Shown here piece after piece: positions 28,894 through 37,369 of a stretch of DNA of 64,000 nt (within the stretch, counting starts at the first letter, position 1; each line of letters begins with the position of its first letter). The DNA is from Candidatus Omnitrophota bacterium. Its GTDB lineage: Bacteria; Omnitrophota; Gorgyraeia; 2-02-FULL-51-18. The notes beneath the pieces are model-generated. The model did not search any database. It was not told the DNA's origin and was given only the letters and a program-made list of their open reading frames with translations. Made by a program: the position numbers and the translations under genes. The DNA lies in NCBI GenBank assembly GCA_022072175.1, contig JAJVIE010000003.1, positions 838,001 to 902,000 of the forward strand, read 5' to 3'.

Positions 28894-30075
28894 TCAGACC
28901 TCGACCGGCAGGTTGACGGTGAACGTCGTGCCCTTCCCCGGGCTCGACTGGACGGAGATGAAGCCACCGTGGCGCTTGACCACTCCGTAGGTGATGGACA
29001 ACCCGAGCCCGGTGCCGGGCGTGCGGTCCTGCCCCCCGCCGAGGATGCCCTTGGTCGTCACGAACGGCTCGAAGATGCGGTCCCTCACCTCGGGCGGGAT
29101 GCCGTCGCCGGTATCCGACAGGGTCAAGGTCACACAGCCGCGCCTCTTGGGCTGGGACTTGAGCGGATCGGCCGAACAGATGGCCGCGACGCAGTCGCAC
29201 AGGCGAAGCCCCACGGTCAGGCGCCGCTCGGGACAGGTCTGCATGGCCTCGACGGCGTTGCGCACGAGATTGACGAAGGCCTGGGACAACTGGCCCGGAT
29301 ACCCTTGTATCAGAGGGATCTCGGAGAAGCGCTGGACCAGCTCGATGCGCGATTCGCGCAGGGTCCGGTCCATCAGTCTCAGGTCCTCGGACAAGAGCGC
29401 CGCAAGGTCAACGGACTCCTTCTTCTGTGAAGCGTCGTCGCGCGTGATATTGATGAGGTTCTTGGCGATGAGACCGGCCCGGTGCGTGCAGTCCTTGATC
29501 GCGCCGAGCATCTCTCGCAGGTCGTCGGCGTTCTGGGTCTTGGAGCACAGCTCGGCGTACGTGCCGATGATCTGCAGGATGTTGTTGAACTCGTGCGCCA
29601 CCCCGTTGGCCAGCGTGCCGGCCGCGGACATGCGCGTGCTCTCCAAGAGGGCCGATTGGGCGCGGCGGAGCTCGTTGTACAGCTCGCGCTGGCGGTCCTG
29701 GTAGCGCTTGATGCGAAGACCGGCCTCGACGCGCGCGATGGTCTCGATCTCGTTGAAGGGCTTGACGATGTAATCGTTGGCGCCCATGCGAAAGCCCTTG
29801 AGCTTGTGCTCGGGGTCGTGCAGTTCGGTGGTGATCAGGATCGGGATGTTGTGGAAACGCTCGTCCGCCTTGAGCAGCAGGCAGAGGTCGAAACCGTCGC
29901 CGCCCGGAGCGACGTCCAGCAGGATCAGGTCGGGCAGATCGCGCTTGAGCATCTCCAAAGCCCGCTCACCACCGCCGGCGAAGCTGACCTGGTACTCGGG
30001 ATGAGCGGACACGAGCACCTGCTTCAACTGCTCGCGGTTGACCTCATCACGATCGACGATCAGGATCTTGGACAC
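28894..30075 (-). CDS. Receiver-histidine kinase hybrid (N-terminal REC)
   Basis: 393-aa soluble signalling protein. Residues 1-120 form a receiver domain: acidic pair VDRDE, phospho-acceptor D in LILLDV, TT and K in ITTE...DYIVKPF. A coiled linker (120-150) leads to a HisKA helix with AHEFNNILQ (H about 165), then an HATPase_c domain with N-box NLVRNAVEAM, G1 DTGDGIPPE and G2 GTGLGLSI. No membrane segment or sensor domain. It probably receives phosphoryl groups from another kinase or relays them; no partner is adjacent. GTG start at 30073-30075 with GGGAGACGG upstream. Confidence 0.88.
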   Translation of the reverse strand: MSKILIVDRDEVNREQLKQVLVSAHPEYQVSFAGGGERALEMLKRDLPDLILLDVAPGGDGFDLCLLLKADERFHNIPILITTELHDPEHKLKGFRMGANDYIVKPFNEIETIARVEAGLRIKRYQDRQRELYNELRRAQSALLESTRMSAAGTLANGVAHEFNNILQIIGTYAELCSKTQNADDLREMLGAIKDCTHRAGLIAKNLINITRDDASQKKESVDLAALLSEDLRLMDRTLRESRIELVQRFSEIPLIQGYPGQLSQAFVNLVRNAVEAMQTCPERRLTVGLRLCDCVAAICSADPLKSQPKRRGCVTLTLSDTGDGIPPEVRDRIFEPFVTTKGILGGGQDRTPGTGLGLSITYGVVKRHGGFISVQSSPGKGTTFTVNLPVEV

Positions 30076-30090
30076 GTTCCGTCTCCCATG

Positions 30091-30756
30091 CTACGCGCGA
30101 CGCCGGCGCACACGCAACAGCGCCGCCGGCCGGATCCCGGACAGGTCGCGCACGACCCGGTCCGTTCTCGTCCGCAACTCTTCGGGTGTGTGCGTGGTCG
30201 CCACACCGACCACACGCATGCCGGCCCTGCGGGCGGCCCGCGCTCCGGAGTACGAGTCCTCCAGCACCACGCACGAGCGCGGAGGCACGCCGATCCGCCG
30301 GGCGGCTTTCAGATAGATCTCGGGGTCCGGCTTGCCCCTGCGGATGCCCGTCGAGTCCACCACCCCATCAAAATACCGCTCAAGGCCGCTCTTTTGGAAG
30401 AAAAACCGTACGTTCGCCGCGGGGGCCGATGTGGCCAGGGCGACCGGCACACCCAGCCGCCGGAGCCCGGACAGGAGCGCCCGGGTCCCCTTGACCAGCT
30501 TGAAACGCGGCCCGAACACACGCCTGAAATCGGCTTCCTTCTCGGCCTCCAGGCGGGCCAGCCGACGGGCGCTCATGCGTCCGAACAGCCGCGTGAGCAC
30601 GTCCTTGTTGGTCCGTCCGAAAACATGCTCACGAAAATCCCTGTCGCTGAGACGGACCCCGTGGCGCGCGGCGAAACGGCGATACGCGTCCCGGTGGGCC
30701 GTGTTGGTGTCGATGAGCACGCCGTCCATGTCGAAAAGCACGGCCGCGGCCCTCAT
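30091..30756 (-). CDS. HAD-superfamily phosphatase (beta-phosphoglucomutase-like)
   Basis: 221-aa haloacid dehalogenase family hydrolase, subclass IA. Motif I FDMDGVLID (residues 8-16), motif II ATSAP, motif III K in GKPDPEIY, motif IV VLEDSYSGARAA are all present, with a helical cap between I and II. Likely a sugar-phosphate phosphatase or mutase; the substrate cannot be told. A very basic C-terminus (RVRRRRA) ends the protein. Overlaps the uvrC stop by 4 nt. Confidence 0.85.
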   Translation of the reverse strand: MRAAAVLFDMDGVLIDTNTAHRDAYRRFAARHGVRLSDRDFREHVFGRTNKDVLTRLFGRMSARRLARLEAEKEADFRRVFGPRFKLVKGTRALLSGLRRLGVPVALATSAPAANVRFFFQKSGLERYFDGVVDSTGIRRGKPDPEIYLKAARRIGVPPRSCVVLEDSYSGARAARRAGMRVVGVATTHTPEELRTRTDRVVRDLSGIRPAALLRVRRRRA

Positions 30757-32195
30757 GAGGCGCCTTCGGCGGATCGCCCGGCCATCGCGCGCGTGATACG
30801 GAGGGCCAGGGCCCGCGAAACGCCCGTTCTGCGGGCCAGCTCCTCCGGGGTCGTGCGGGACAGCGCCGCGGGGCTCAGCACCGAGAGGATGCGCCGGCGC
30901 GTCGCCGGACCCACTCCGGGCACGGCTTCGAGCGCGGACCCCAGCTGGGCCTTGCGGTGCAGGCCGCGGTGGAACGTGATCGCGAAGCGGTGGGCCTCGT
31001 TGCGCAACACCAAGAGGAGCTTGAGCGCCGGCGAGCTCAGCGACAGCACGACCGGGGTCTCCCGTCCGGGCAGGAACAGGTGTTCGTGCTGCTTGGCGAT
31101 GGACACCAGGGGCAATCGTCCCTCGAGCCCCAGTTTCTTCAGGGCCGCGCCGGCGGCCGACAACTGCCCCTTGCCGCCGTCGATCAACACGAGGTCCGGC
31201 AGAGGAGAGCCCTCCTCCAGCAGACGGGCATACCTGCGACCGACGACCTCGTTCATCATGGCGAAATCATCGATGCCGCTGACGGTGCGGATCTTGTACT
31301 TACGGTACTCGGAGCGCGCCGGCTTGCCGTCGATGAGCACCACCATCGACCCGACCGGCTCTTGGCCCTGGATATTGGAGATATCGAACCCCTCGATGCG
31401 CCGGGGCGGTTCCTTGAGGCCCAACGCGGAGGCCAAGACCCGCAGCGCGGGCTCCGGATCGCGGCGGAGCGTGTCGGGTGAGGGAACGGACGAGAGCGCC
31501 TGGATCTCCTGGTGGATCGCCCGGGCCTGCTCGTACTCGCGGGCGGCGGAGTGTTCTTTCATGCGGCGGGAGAGCGTCCGCACCAGCGCGTCACGCCGGC
31601 CTTCGAGAAAAGCCGTCAGCTCCCTGACGATGCGGGCGTACTGCTCATCGGCGACCTTGCCCTCGCACGGCCCTCCGCACTGCCCGATGTGGTACATCAG
31701 ACAGACCTTCTTGGGCAGGGTGCGGCAGGTCCTCAGCGGAAACTCGCGGCGCAGGCGTTCCACCGCCTGGCGCAGCAGAAAAGCGCTCGTGTACGGTCCG
31801 AAGTACGTAGCCCCGTCGGCCTTGCGGCGGCGGACGATGAGCAGGCGCGGGTACTTCTCCGCCGTGATCTTGAGGAAGGGGTAGCTCTTGTCGTCCTTCA
31901 GTTCCTGGTTGTACTTGGGCCGGAGCTGTTTGACGAGACTCGACTCCAGAAGGAGCGCTTCGGCTTCTCCGGCGGTCTCGAGGTGGTCGATGCGGGTCGT
32001 CCGGGACAGCATCACCCCTTCCTTGGAGAAGGTCTCGCCGTAATAACGGAAATGTCCCGAGACCCTCCGTCGGATGGACACGGCCTTGCCGACGTACAAC
32101 ACCTCGCCTTCGCGGGAGCGGAACAGGTAGACCCCGGGCGTCTCAGGAAGCTCCGCGATCCGGGCTTTGAGCGCCTCGGGGATCAGCCGCGCCAC
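30753..32195 (-). CDS. uvrC: Excinuclease ABC subunit C, short form
   Basis: Nucleotide-excision repair nuclease making both incisions. At 480 aa it is well below the usual 560-620. GIY-YIG domain (about 18-97: GVYLF, VLYVGKA, E in LLLESSLVKQ), the cysteine-bearing CRTLPKKVCLMYHIGQCGGPC stretch in two parts, a UVR motif (about 205-235), the RNase H-like nuclease with D in DISNIQG, DD in SGIDDFAMM, D in LVLIDGGKGQL and H in NEAHRFA, and C-terminal HhH motifs are all there. The segment normally lying between UVR and nuclease domain is missing. GTG start, overlapping murJ by 13 nt. Confidence 0.92.
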   Translation of the reverse strand: MARLIPEALKARIAELPETPGVYLFRSREGEVLYVGKAVSIRRRVSGHFRYYGETFSKEGVMLSRTTRIDHLETAGEAEALLLESSLVKQLRPKYNQELKDDKSYPFLKITAEKYPRLLIVRRRKADGATYFGPYTSAFLLRQAVERLRREFPLRTCRTLPKKVCLMYHIGQCGGPCEGKVADEQYARIVRELTAFLEGRRDALVRTLSRRMKEHSAAREYEQARAIHQEIQALSSVPSPDTLRRDPEPALRVLASALGLKEPPRRIEGFDISNIQGQEPVGSMVVLIDGKPARSEYRKYKIRTVSGIDDFAMMNEVVGRRYARLLEEGSPLPDLVLIDGGKGQLSAAGAALKKLGLEGRLPLVSIAKQHEHLFLPGRETPVVLSLSSPALKLLLVLRNEAHRFAITFHRGLHRKAQLGSALEAVPGVGPATRRRILSVLSPAALSRTTPEELARRTGVSRALALRITRAMAGRSAEGAS

Positions 32196-33739
32196 CGGCG
32201 CAACCTCGACAGCTCAGGGTAGCCGGCCGCGGCCAAAGCGCCGAAGTAAACGGCTCCCCCTGCGACGATCACCGCCGCGAGCGCTGTAGCGCGCACCGTC
32301 ACGGACGCCTCCTCAAGAGGCGTCAGCACGTGCCGGTCGGCCAGAAGGACCGTCACCGCCATGAGCGCTCCGCAGCCGAGCGTCTTGAGGGCGGCGTCGC
32401 GGAGCGCGGCGGTATCGAGCGGCCCGATCCGGCGCGCCAGAGCTCCGTACAACAGGACCGCATTGAGCGTCGCCGAAAGGCTCGAGGACAACGTCAGGCC
32501 GCCGATGCCCAGCGGGCGCATGAGCAGCAGGCTCAACGGCACGTGCAGCGCCACGCACAGCGCCATCGTTCGCACCGGTGTGCGGGTGTCCTGCATCGCG
32601 TAGAACGCGTTAACGAGGATCTTCACCACGCAGCAGGACACGAGCCCCCAACCGTAACAGAACAAGGCCCTCGAAGTGATGTCGGTCGAGTAGGCGTCGA
32701 ACTCTCCCCGCTCGAAGATCGTGCGTACGATCGGTCCGGCCAGCACGATCAGGCCCGCCGCGGCCGGCACCACCAGCATGGCCACCAGACGCAGAGCGAA
32801 CACCAGGGTCTTTTTCATTTCGTCCGGCCGGCCCTGGACGATCTGCGCCGAGAACGTCGGCAGGAGCGCCTGCGCCAGGGACAGGCCGAACAGCGCCAGC
32901 GGCAGCTGGAAGAGCCGGTTGGAGTAATAGAGCGCCGACTGACCTCCCAGACCCACCCAGTGCTCGAACGATGCCAGGATGGAGTCCACGAACACGTTCA
33001 CCTGGTAGATCGCCGAACCCAGCGCCCGCGGCACCAGAAGCTTGCCCACACGGGCGGCGGCTTCGAGCGACCGGCCGGGAGGCGTGTAGCGAAAACCGGC
33101 TTTCCACAGTGCCGGTAGCTGACAGATCAGCTGCAGCGCTCCGCCGATCAGCACGCCGCCGACGAGCGCGTACGGTCCATAAGTCGGCTCCAGGGCGAAA
33201 CCCGCGATGATCATGCACACATTGAGCAGGATGGGGCCCAGCGCCGAAGCGGTGAACCTCCCCAGGGAGTGCAGTGTGCCCATGGCCCAGGCGGACAGCC
33301 CGATCAAAAAAACGTACGGGAACATCCATCGCGTCAACTCCACCGCCAACGGGTACTTCTCGGGCTCCGCGGAGGAGGTAAAACCCGGCGCGATCAAGCT
33401 CACCAACTGCGGGGCCAGCAGCACGCCGGCCGCCGTCAAGACCAGCAAGACGCCCGCCGAGACGCCCAGGAGCGTCGAGACCAGCCCCCAGTACTCCGCG
33501 GGCCGCTTCTGGCGGTACTCGGTGAGCACCGGGACCAGGGCGGCGTTGGCCGCGCCCTCGCCGACGAGGTCGCGGAGCAGGTTGGGGATCTTGAAGCTGA
33601 CGACGAAGGCTTCGGCCGCATACCCGGTGCCGAAAGCCGCCGCGATGACCATGTCCCGGACAAAGCCCAGCACGCGACTGACCGCCGTCAGCGACCCGAT
33701 GACGCCCGCGGAGCGGGCCACCCCCCGGTGTGTTGACAT
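32183..33739 (-). CDS. murJ: Lipid II flippase MurJ
   Basis: 518-aa MOP-superfamily protein with about 14 membrane helices that moves lipid II to the periplasmic side for FtsW/FtsI and related synthases. The N-terminal SRVLGFVRDMVIA and the NLLRDLVGEGAANAALVPV region carry conserved Arg/Glu residues of MurJ. It begins at ATG 33737-33739 with GGTAGAGG upstream; its start codon overlaps the -35 box of the divergent rpsT promoter. Confidence 0.95.
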   Translation of the reverse strand: MSTHRGVARSAGVIGSLTAVSRVLGFVRDMVIAAAFGTGYAAEAFVVSFKIPNLLRDLVGEGAANAALVPVLTEYRQKRPAEYWGLVSTLLGVSAGVLLVLTAAGVLLAPQLVSLIAPGFTSSAEPEKYPLAVELTRWMFPYVFLIGLSAWAMGTLHSLGRFTASALGPILLNVCMIIAGFALEPTYGPYALVGGVLIGGALQLICQLPALWKAGFRYTPPGRSLEAAARVGKLLVPRALGSAIYQVNVFVDSILASFEHWVGLGGQSALYYSNRLFQLPLALFGLSLAQALLPTFSAQIVQGRPDEMKKTLVFALRLVAMLVVPAAAGLIVLAGPIVRTIFERGEFDAYSTDITSRALFCYGWGLVSCCVVKILVNAFYAMQDTRTPVRTMALCVALHVPLSLLLMRPLGIGGLTLSSSLSATLNAVLLYGALARRIGPLDTAALRDAALKTLGCGALMAVTVLLADRHVLTPLEEASVTVRATALAAVIVAGGAVYFGALAAAGYPELSRLRRWRG

Positions 33740-33761
33740 CCTCTACCCTTTTCTGTAAAAT
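33733..33761 (+). promoter_or_regulatory. Sigma-70 promoter of rpsT
   Basis: TTGACA (33733-33738) and TAAAAT (33756-33761) with 17 nt between them, a near-consensus promoter. The -35 box includes the first bases of murJ on the other strand, so the two divergent genes share this 90-bp region. The rpsT leader would be about 60 nt. Confidence 0.88.
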
Positions 33762-33829
33762 CCGTCGAGCCTTTCGGACCCAACGGGGCCCGTCCGGCAC
33801 ATCCTGAAATCCTTCAAACCGGGGAACTT

Positions 33830-34096
33830 ATGGCACATCGCAGAGCATCGATCAAGAAGATCCGCGTCGACAGACGGCGCTACCAGGTGAACCTCCGCAC
33901 CAAGTCCGAGCTCAAGACCGTCCTGCGCAAGTTGACGGAAGCTTTTTCGACCAAGGACGCCGCCAAGGTCAAGGCCGTGGCCCAGCTGGTCTACTCGAAG
34001 CTCGACAAGGCCGTCAAGAAGGGCATCCTTCACGACAACACGGCCTCGCGCAGGAAGTCGCGCATCCAGCTCCGCCTCAACAAGCTCAAGGCCTGA
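33830..34096 (+). CDS. rpsT: 30S ribosomal protein S20
   Basis: 88-aa basic helical protein binding 16S rRNA early in 30S assembly. Starts AHRRASIKKIRVDRRR and ends RLNKLKA; the sequence HDNTASRRKSRIQLRLN matches the S20 signature. It is the only plus-strand gene in the window and converges on holA, 3 nt apart, an adjacency seen in many bacteria. GGGGAA lies just before the ATG. Confidence 0.96.
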   Translation: MAHRRASIKKIRVDRRRYQVNLRTKSELKTVLRKLTEAFSTKDAAKVKAVAQLVYSKLDKAVKKGILHDNTASRRKSRIQLRLNKLKA

Positions 34097-34099
34097 TCC

Positions 34100-35122
34100 T
34101 CAGCCCCGGCGCGCCGGCCCGCCCGGCCGCGCCGGGCTGTGCGCGCCCAGCGCGGACTTCGCTTCCAACAGGAACCTCTCAAAAGCCTTCCACTCCTCCA
34201 TCCGGCCGGTCTTCAGGTCGGCATCGCAAGACAAGAGCAGCTCCCGGACCTTCTCTCCGGTCCGGCCACCCAGCCGGGCCGCCTGTGCCAGGGTTTTGTC
34301 CCTGAAATACGCGTTGATCCTGAGCGTCTCGGCGATCCTGGCGGGCGGCCAGCCCGCCTCCTGTAGAGCGGAGACCCTCTGCAAGCGCTCCAGCGTACCC
34401 GCCAGCCGCGCCACGATCTCGAAGGCCCTCGCGCCGTCCCGCCTCATCCCGATGGCGGCGGCCAAGACGCGCTCCGGACGGGCTTCCAGGATAAGATCCA
34501 CCAGCTCGTAAGCGTCCGCCGAAGCCGACCGTCCCAGCAGATCCTTGACATCCTGCGGGGTCACCTCCGGCCGGCCCTCGGTGTAGACGGCAAGCTGTTC
34601 GGCCGCCTCGTCCAGCGCGGTAAGGTCCGTACCGATCCTCTCGACCACCTCCTCGGCGGCGCCCGGCTGAGCCCGGCGACCGCGTTTGCGCAGACGGTCA
34701 GCCACCCAGGCCGGCAGCTTGTCCCGATACGGCGCGCTCAGCGTGCGGGCCTGACAGTGAGGCGTCAGCTCCGCGACCAACGTGCTTTTGGTGGGTTTGT
34801 CCTGAAGACAGGTGAGCACGACCGTGCAGTCCTTGGGAGGGTCCTGCAGATAGGCGCTCAAGCGCTCAAGGTCCTCATCGTCGAGCTCTTCGACGCTCCG
34901 GAGCACCGCGAACTTCGCTCCCCCCAGGAACGAATACGTCCGTGTCCACTCCAGGAAATCCGCGAACTCTTCGGGACAGCGGAAGTCCCTGTCATCGATG
35001 CCTTTGGAGGGGTTACGGCCGCCGTGATGACGTCCGCGGAGCTCTTGGACTTTCTCGGCGATCAGGAAGGGGTCATTGCCGGCCAAGAGGTGCGCGCCGG
35101 CCGGCGGGGGCGCGCTTACCAC
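34100..35122 (-). CDS. holA: DNA polymerase III delta subunit
   Basis: 340-aa clamp-loader subunit that opens the sliding clamp. The N-terminal LLAGNDPFLIAEKVQELR matches the delta signature, with LEELDDEDLERL-like helices and a C-terminal helical domain (LEAKSALG). Pro/Gly/Arg tail. GTG start at 35120-35122 overlaps the lptE stop by 7 nt. lptE-holA pairing is common in diderms. Confidence 0.9.
   Translation of the reverse strand: MVSAPPPAGAHLLAGNDPFLIAEKVQELRGRHHGGRNPSKGIDDRDFRCPEEFADFLEWTRTYSFLGGAKFAVLRSVEELDDEDLERLSAYLQDPPKDCTVVLTCLQDKPTKSTLVAELTPHCQARTLSAPYRDKLPAWVADRLRKRGRRAQPGAAEEVVERIGTDLTALDEAAEQLAVYTEGRPEVTPQDVKDLLGRSASADAYELVDLILEARPERVLAAAIGMRRDGARAFEIVARLAGTLERLQRVSALQEAGWPPARIAETLRINAYFRDKTLAQAARLGGRTGEKVRELLLSCDADLKTGRMEEWKAFERFLLEAKSALGAHSPARPGGPARRG
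34101..34139 (+). terminator. Strong GC hairpin after rpsT
   Basis: CAGCCCCGGCGCG (34101-34113) pairs with CGCGCCGGGCTG (34128-34139) with one bulged C and a GC-rich loop. It begins 4 nt after the rpsT stop and lies in the 3' end of the convergent holA. No U-run follows, so termination would rest on hairpin strength or Rho. Confidence 0.5.
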
Positions 35123-35667
35123 AGCTCGACGGTTTTCTCGACGACTCTCCGGGCCAGGTCCTCGACGGCGCGCGACTGCGCGTCGTCCTCGCTCACCGAG
35201 CGGTTACCCGCCAGGAAGAACGTCGTGTCCCCGGCGACCTGCTGGGACCACAACACCTCTTTGCCGCCGCCGGCACGCTCGAAGACGACCTCGAGCACCA
35301 TGCTGACGCGGTACTCCTCGACGTCATCGCTGTTGGAGTAACGCAACGGATCGCGGCGATACTCGATCAGCTTGGACCTGAGGACCGCGTCGGCGTGTTC
35401 GGCTGCTACGGGTTTGAGCGTCCCGTCGAAGATGAAGCGGTTGACGATGGCCGCCCTGAGATCGAGCTCGACGCCGGGTCTGTAGATCGGATAACGGTCC
35501 TGGGGACCGCTCTCGCCGGACAGGTCGATCGCGTTCTCGACCGGAGCGATGTACACACTGCGGATGTCCTCGGGGAGATTGGTGCGCGTCGTGTAGCCGC
35601 AGCCGGACAGCGGCACGAGCACCGACAACGCGAGCGTCACGACGGCGGTGAAGGCGCGGGTTCTCAT
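35116..35667 (-). CDS. lptE: LPS-assembly lipoprotein LptE-like
   Basis: 183-aa outer-membrane lipoprotein predicted to plug the LptD barrel and help insert LPS. The lipobox LSGC puts the acylated cysteine at about residue 23, followed by GYTTRTNLPEDIRSVYIAPVEN, the usual LptE opening. A mixed alpha/beta fold follows. Function rests on family resemblance and the holA neighbour; lptD is not in the window. It follows bamD by 4 nt. Confidence 0.85.
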   Translation of the reverse strand: MRTRAFTAVVTLALSVLVPLSGCGYTTRTNLPEDIRSVYIAPVENAIDLSGESGPQDRYPIYRPGVELDLRAAIVNRFIFDGTLKPVAAEHADAVLRSKLIEYRRDPLRYSNSDDVEEYRVSMVLEVVFERAGGGKEVLWSQQVAGDTTFFLAGNRSVSEDDAQSRAVEDLARRVVEKTVELW

Positions 35668-35671
35668 CCGG

Positions 35672-36691
35672 TCACCAGAAGAGGAAGCGCCGCGGCTTGG
35701 CCTCGGGCTCCGCGGACGGCTGAGCGGGTTTCTCCTGACCGGTGAAGCGTTCGATGCGCTTCTGCGCCTCCGCTGCGGCCGGTGTTTCCGGAAAACGGCT
35801 GATGACCTCCTGATAGTAGACCTTGGCGCTGGCGACCTTGTCGCGCTTCTCGTAGAACTCGGCGACGCTCAGCGTCTCTTGGGCCTTCTTGGCCCGCAGG
35901 AGCTTGATCGACTCGTCCGCTTCCACGGCCTGCGCGTCCTCGGGGAAGGTCTGCTTGAAGCCCTCGAACTCCTGGATCGCCTTCTCCGTGAGCTGATCGT
36001 TGTACTGCAAGTGGCGCGAGGCCAACATCGCGCTGTAGGCGATCTGGTATTTGGCCTTCGTCACAAGCTCGGAGTTCGGGTACTCGTCGATGACGGCCTG
36101 GAAAGCCTTGCGCGCTTCCTCATAGTCGCCCATCGACTTGTGCACTTCTCCGATCTTGAACTGCGCTTCGGGACCGTAACTGCCGAAGGGCGCGTTCTTC
36201 ACGATGTGCTGATAGATCTCGAGGGCCTTCTGCTTGCCGTCGAGCACCGGCACGCCGAGCACCTTCATCTTGTCGCCCGAAGCGAACTTGCCCGCGATCT
36301 CGAACTCCCTGCGGACAGCGTCCTTGATCCTGTCGCTGTAAGGGTAGCTGTCGATGAGGCGCTGGTAGGCGTCGGCGGCCTTGGCGTACTCCTCCTTCTC
36401 CTCGAAGCAAAGCCCCTTGTAGTACACGGCTTCGGCCGAAAGACGGGAATTGGGGAAGAACGCGGGCAGCTTGTCGAACTCCTCGAGCGCCCGGTCGAAG
36501 TCCTTGGACTCGTAGAAGCTCATCGCCCAGTTGAACTGGTCCTCAGGAGTGTCCTTGGAGGCCTTCTTGGGATTCATCCACTTGCCGAGGTCCGGGCTCC
36601 AGACCCAGGAGGCGCAGGCTTCTCCGGCGTAGCCCAAGAGGGCCATGGCGGCGAAGACGAGTACAAGGATAGGACGAGACGTGTTTTTCAT
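35672..36691 (-). CDS. bamD: BamD-like TPR outer-membrane assembly protein
   Basis: 339-aa exported protein with five or more tetratricopeptide repeats (about residues 50-320), as in BamD/YfgL-associated outer-membrane biogenesis factors. The signal peptide (1-27) ends in ACA-SW, a signal peptidase I site. Unlike classical BamD there is no canonical lipobox before C26 (residues G-E-A). WVWSPDLGKWMNP directly after the signal is a feature I associate with PVC-type BamD-like proteins. First gene of the bamD-lptE-holA operon. Confidence 0.78.
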   Translation of the reverse strand: MKNTSRPILVLVFAAMALLGYAGEACASWVWSPDLGKWMNPKKASKDTPEDQFNWAMSFYESKDFDRALEEFDKLPAFFPNSRLSAEAVYYKGLCFEEKEEYAKAADAYQRLIDSYPYSDRIKDAVRREFEIAGKFASGDKMKVLGVPVLDGKQKALEIYQHIVKNAPFGSYGPEAQFKIGEVHKSMGDYEEARKAFQAVIDEYPNSELVTKAKYQIAYSAMLASRHLQYNDQLTEKAIQEFEGFKQTFPEDAQAVEADESIKLLRAKKAQETLSVAEFYEKRDKVASAKVYYQEVISRFPETPAAAEAQKRIERFTGQEKPAQPSAEPEAKPRRFLFW

Positions 36692-36728
36692 GGATTTCCC
36701 TGATGTTTCGCGGATCGAAGACGGTGAT

Positions 36729-36758
36729 AGATTAACCGCTCGTGAGGGCCGTTGTCAA
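36729..36758 (-). promoter_or_regulatory. Promoter upstream of bamD
   Basis: Minus-strand TTGACA (36758-36753) and TAATCT (36734-36729) are 18 nt apart in the 63-nt gap before bamD. The -35 is perfect, the -10 moderate. The -35 box overlaps the ribE stop codon. It would separate bamD-lptE-holA from the upstream rib genes. Confidence 0.65.
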
Positions 36759-37369
36759 CGACTGCCCGACCGCCCGCGGCGGCTCCGTCGCGGAGCGCGC
36801 AGCAGGTAGTCGGTCTCGATATTGACCCGGGTACCGACCCGCCAATCGCCGAGACCCGTCTTGGTGAGGGTGGCCGGAATGCAGTGCACGCTGAAGACGT
36901 CCCCTCGGCGGCGGCCGCAGGTCAGGCTCACTCCGTCGAGCGCGATACTGCCTTTGGGCACGACCCAACGGGACAAGCGCCCCGGACAGCGCACATCGAA
37001 GCTCCGGCAGCGGCCCTCAAGGCGTACCCGCACGACCCTTCCGACGCCCTCCACGTGACCCAGCACATAATGCCCGCCGATGCGCTGTCCCCAACGCAGG
37101 GCCAGCTCCACGTGCACCCGCTCGCCGTTCCGCAAGGACCCGGCGGTGGTCTTCTTGAGCGTCTCCGGGCCGACATCGAAGCTCAGCAGGTCCCCGCGTC
37201 GTGAGGTGACGGTCAGACAGACGCCGTTGATGGCGACGCTATCACCGGCTTTGACCCGCCCGGCGGTCCGCCCGGGCACGCGGACCTTAAGGCTCCCCGC
37301 GCGGCTCCGTGCCCGGTTCGATCCGTTGGCGACAACAGTACCCCGCACCTCGATCAGACCGCCGAACAT
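36755..37369 (-). CDS. ribE: Riboflavin synthase alpha chain
   Basis: 204-aa enzyme dismutating two 6,7-dimethyl-8-ribityllumazine molecules to riboflavin. Two homologous barrel domains are visible: GDSVAINGVCLTV (about 42-54) and KGSIALDGVSLT (about 139-150). It begins MFGGLIE where most family members have MFTGLVE. The C-terminal 18 residues are Arg/Ser-rich. The ATG at 37367-37369 shares one base with the ribD stop and has GGGAGG upstream; the longer in-frame extension runs through ribD in another frame. Confidence 0.93.
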   Translation of the reverse strand: MFGGLIEVRGTVVANGSNRARSRAGSLKVRVPGRTAGRVKAGDSVAINGVCLTVTSRRGDLLSFDVGPETLKKTTAGSLRNGERVHVELALRWGQRIGGHYVLGHVEGVGRVVRVRLEGRCRSFDVRCPGRLSRWVVPKGSIALDGVSLTCGRRRGDVFSVHCIPATLTKTGLGDWRVGTRVNIETDYLLRAPRRSRRGRSGSR

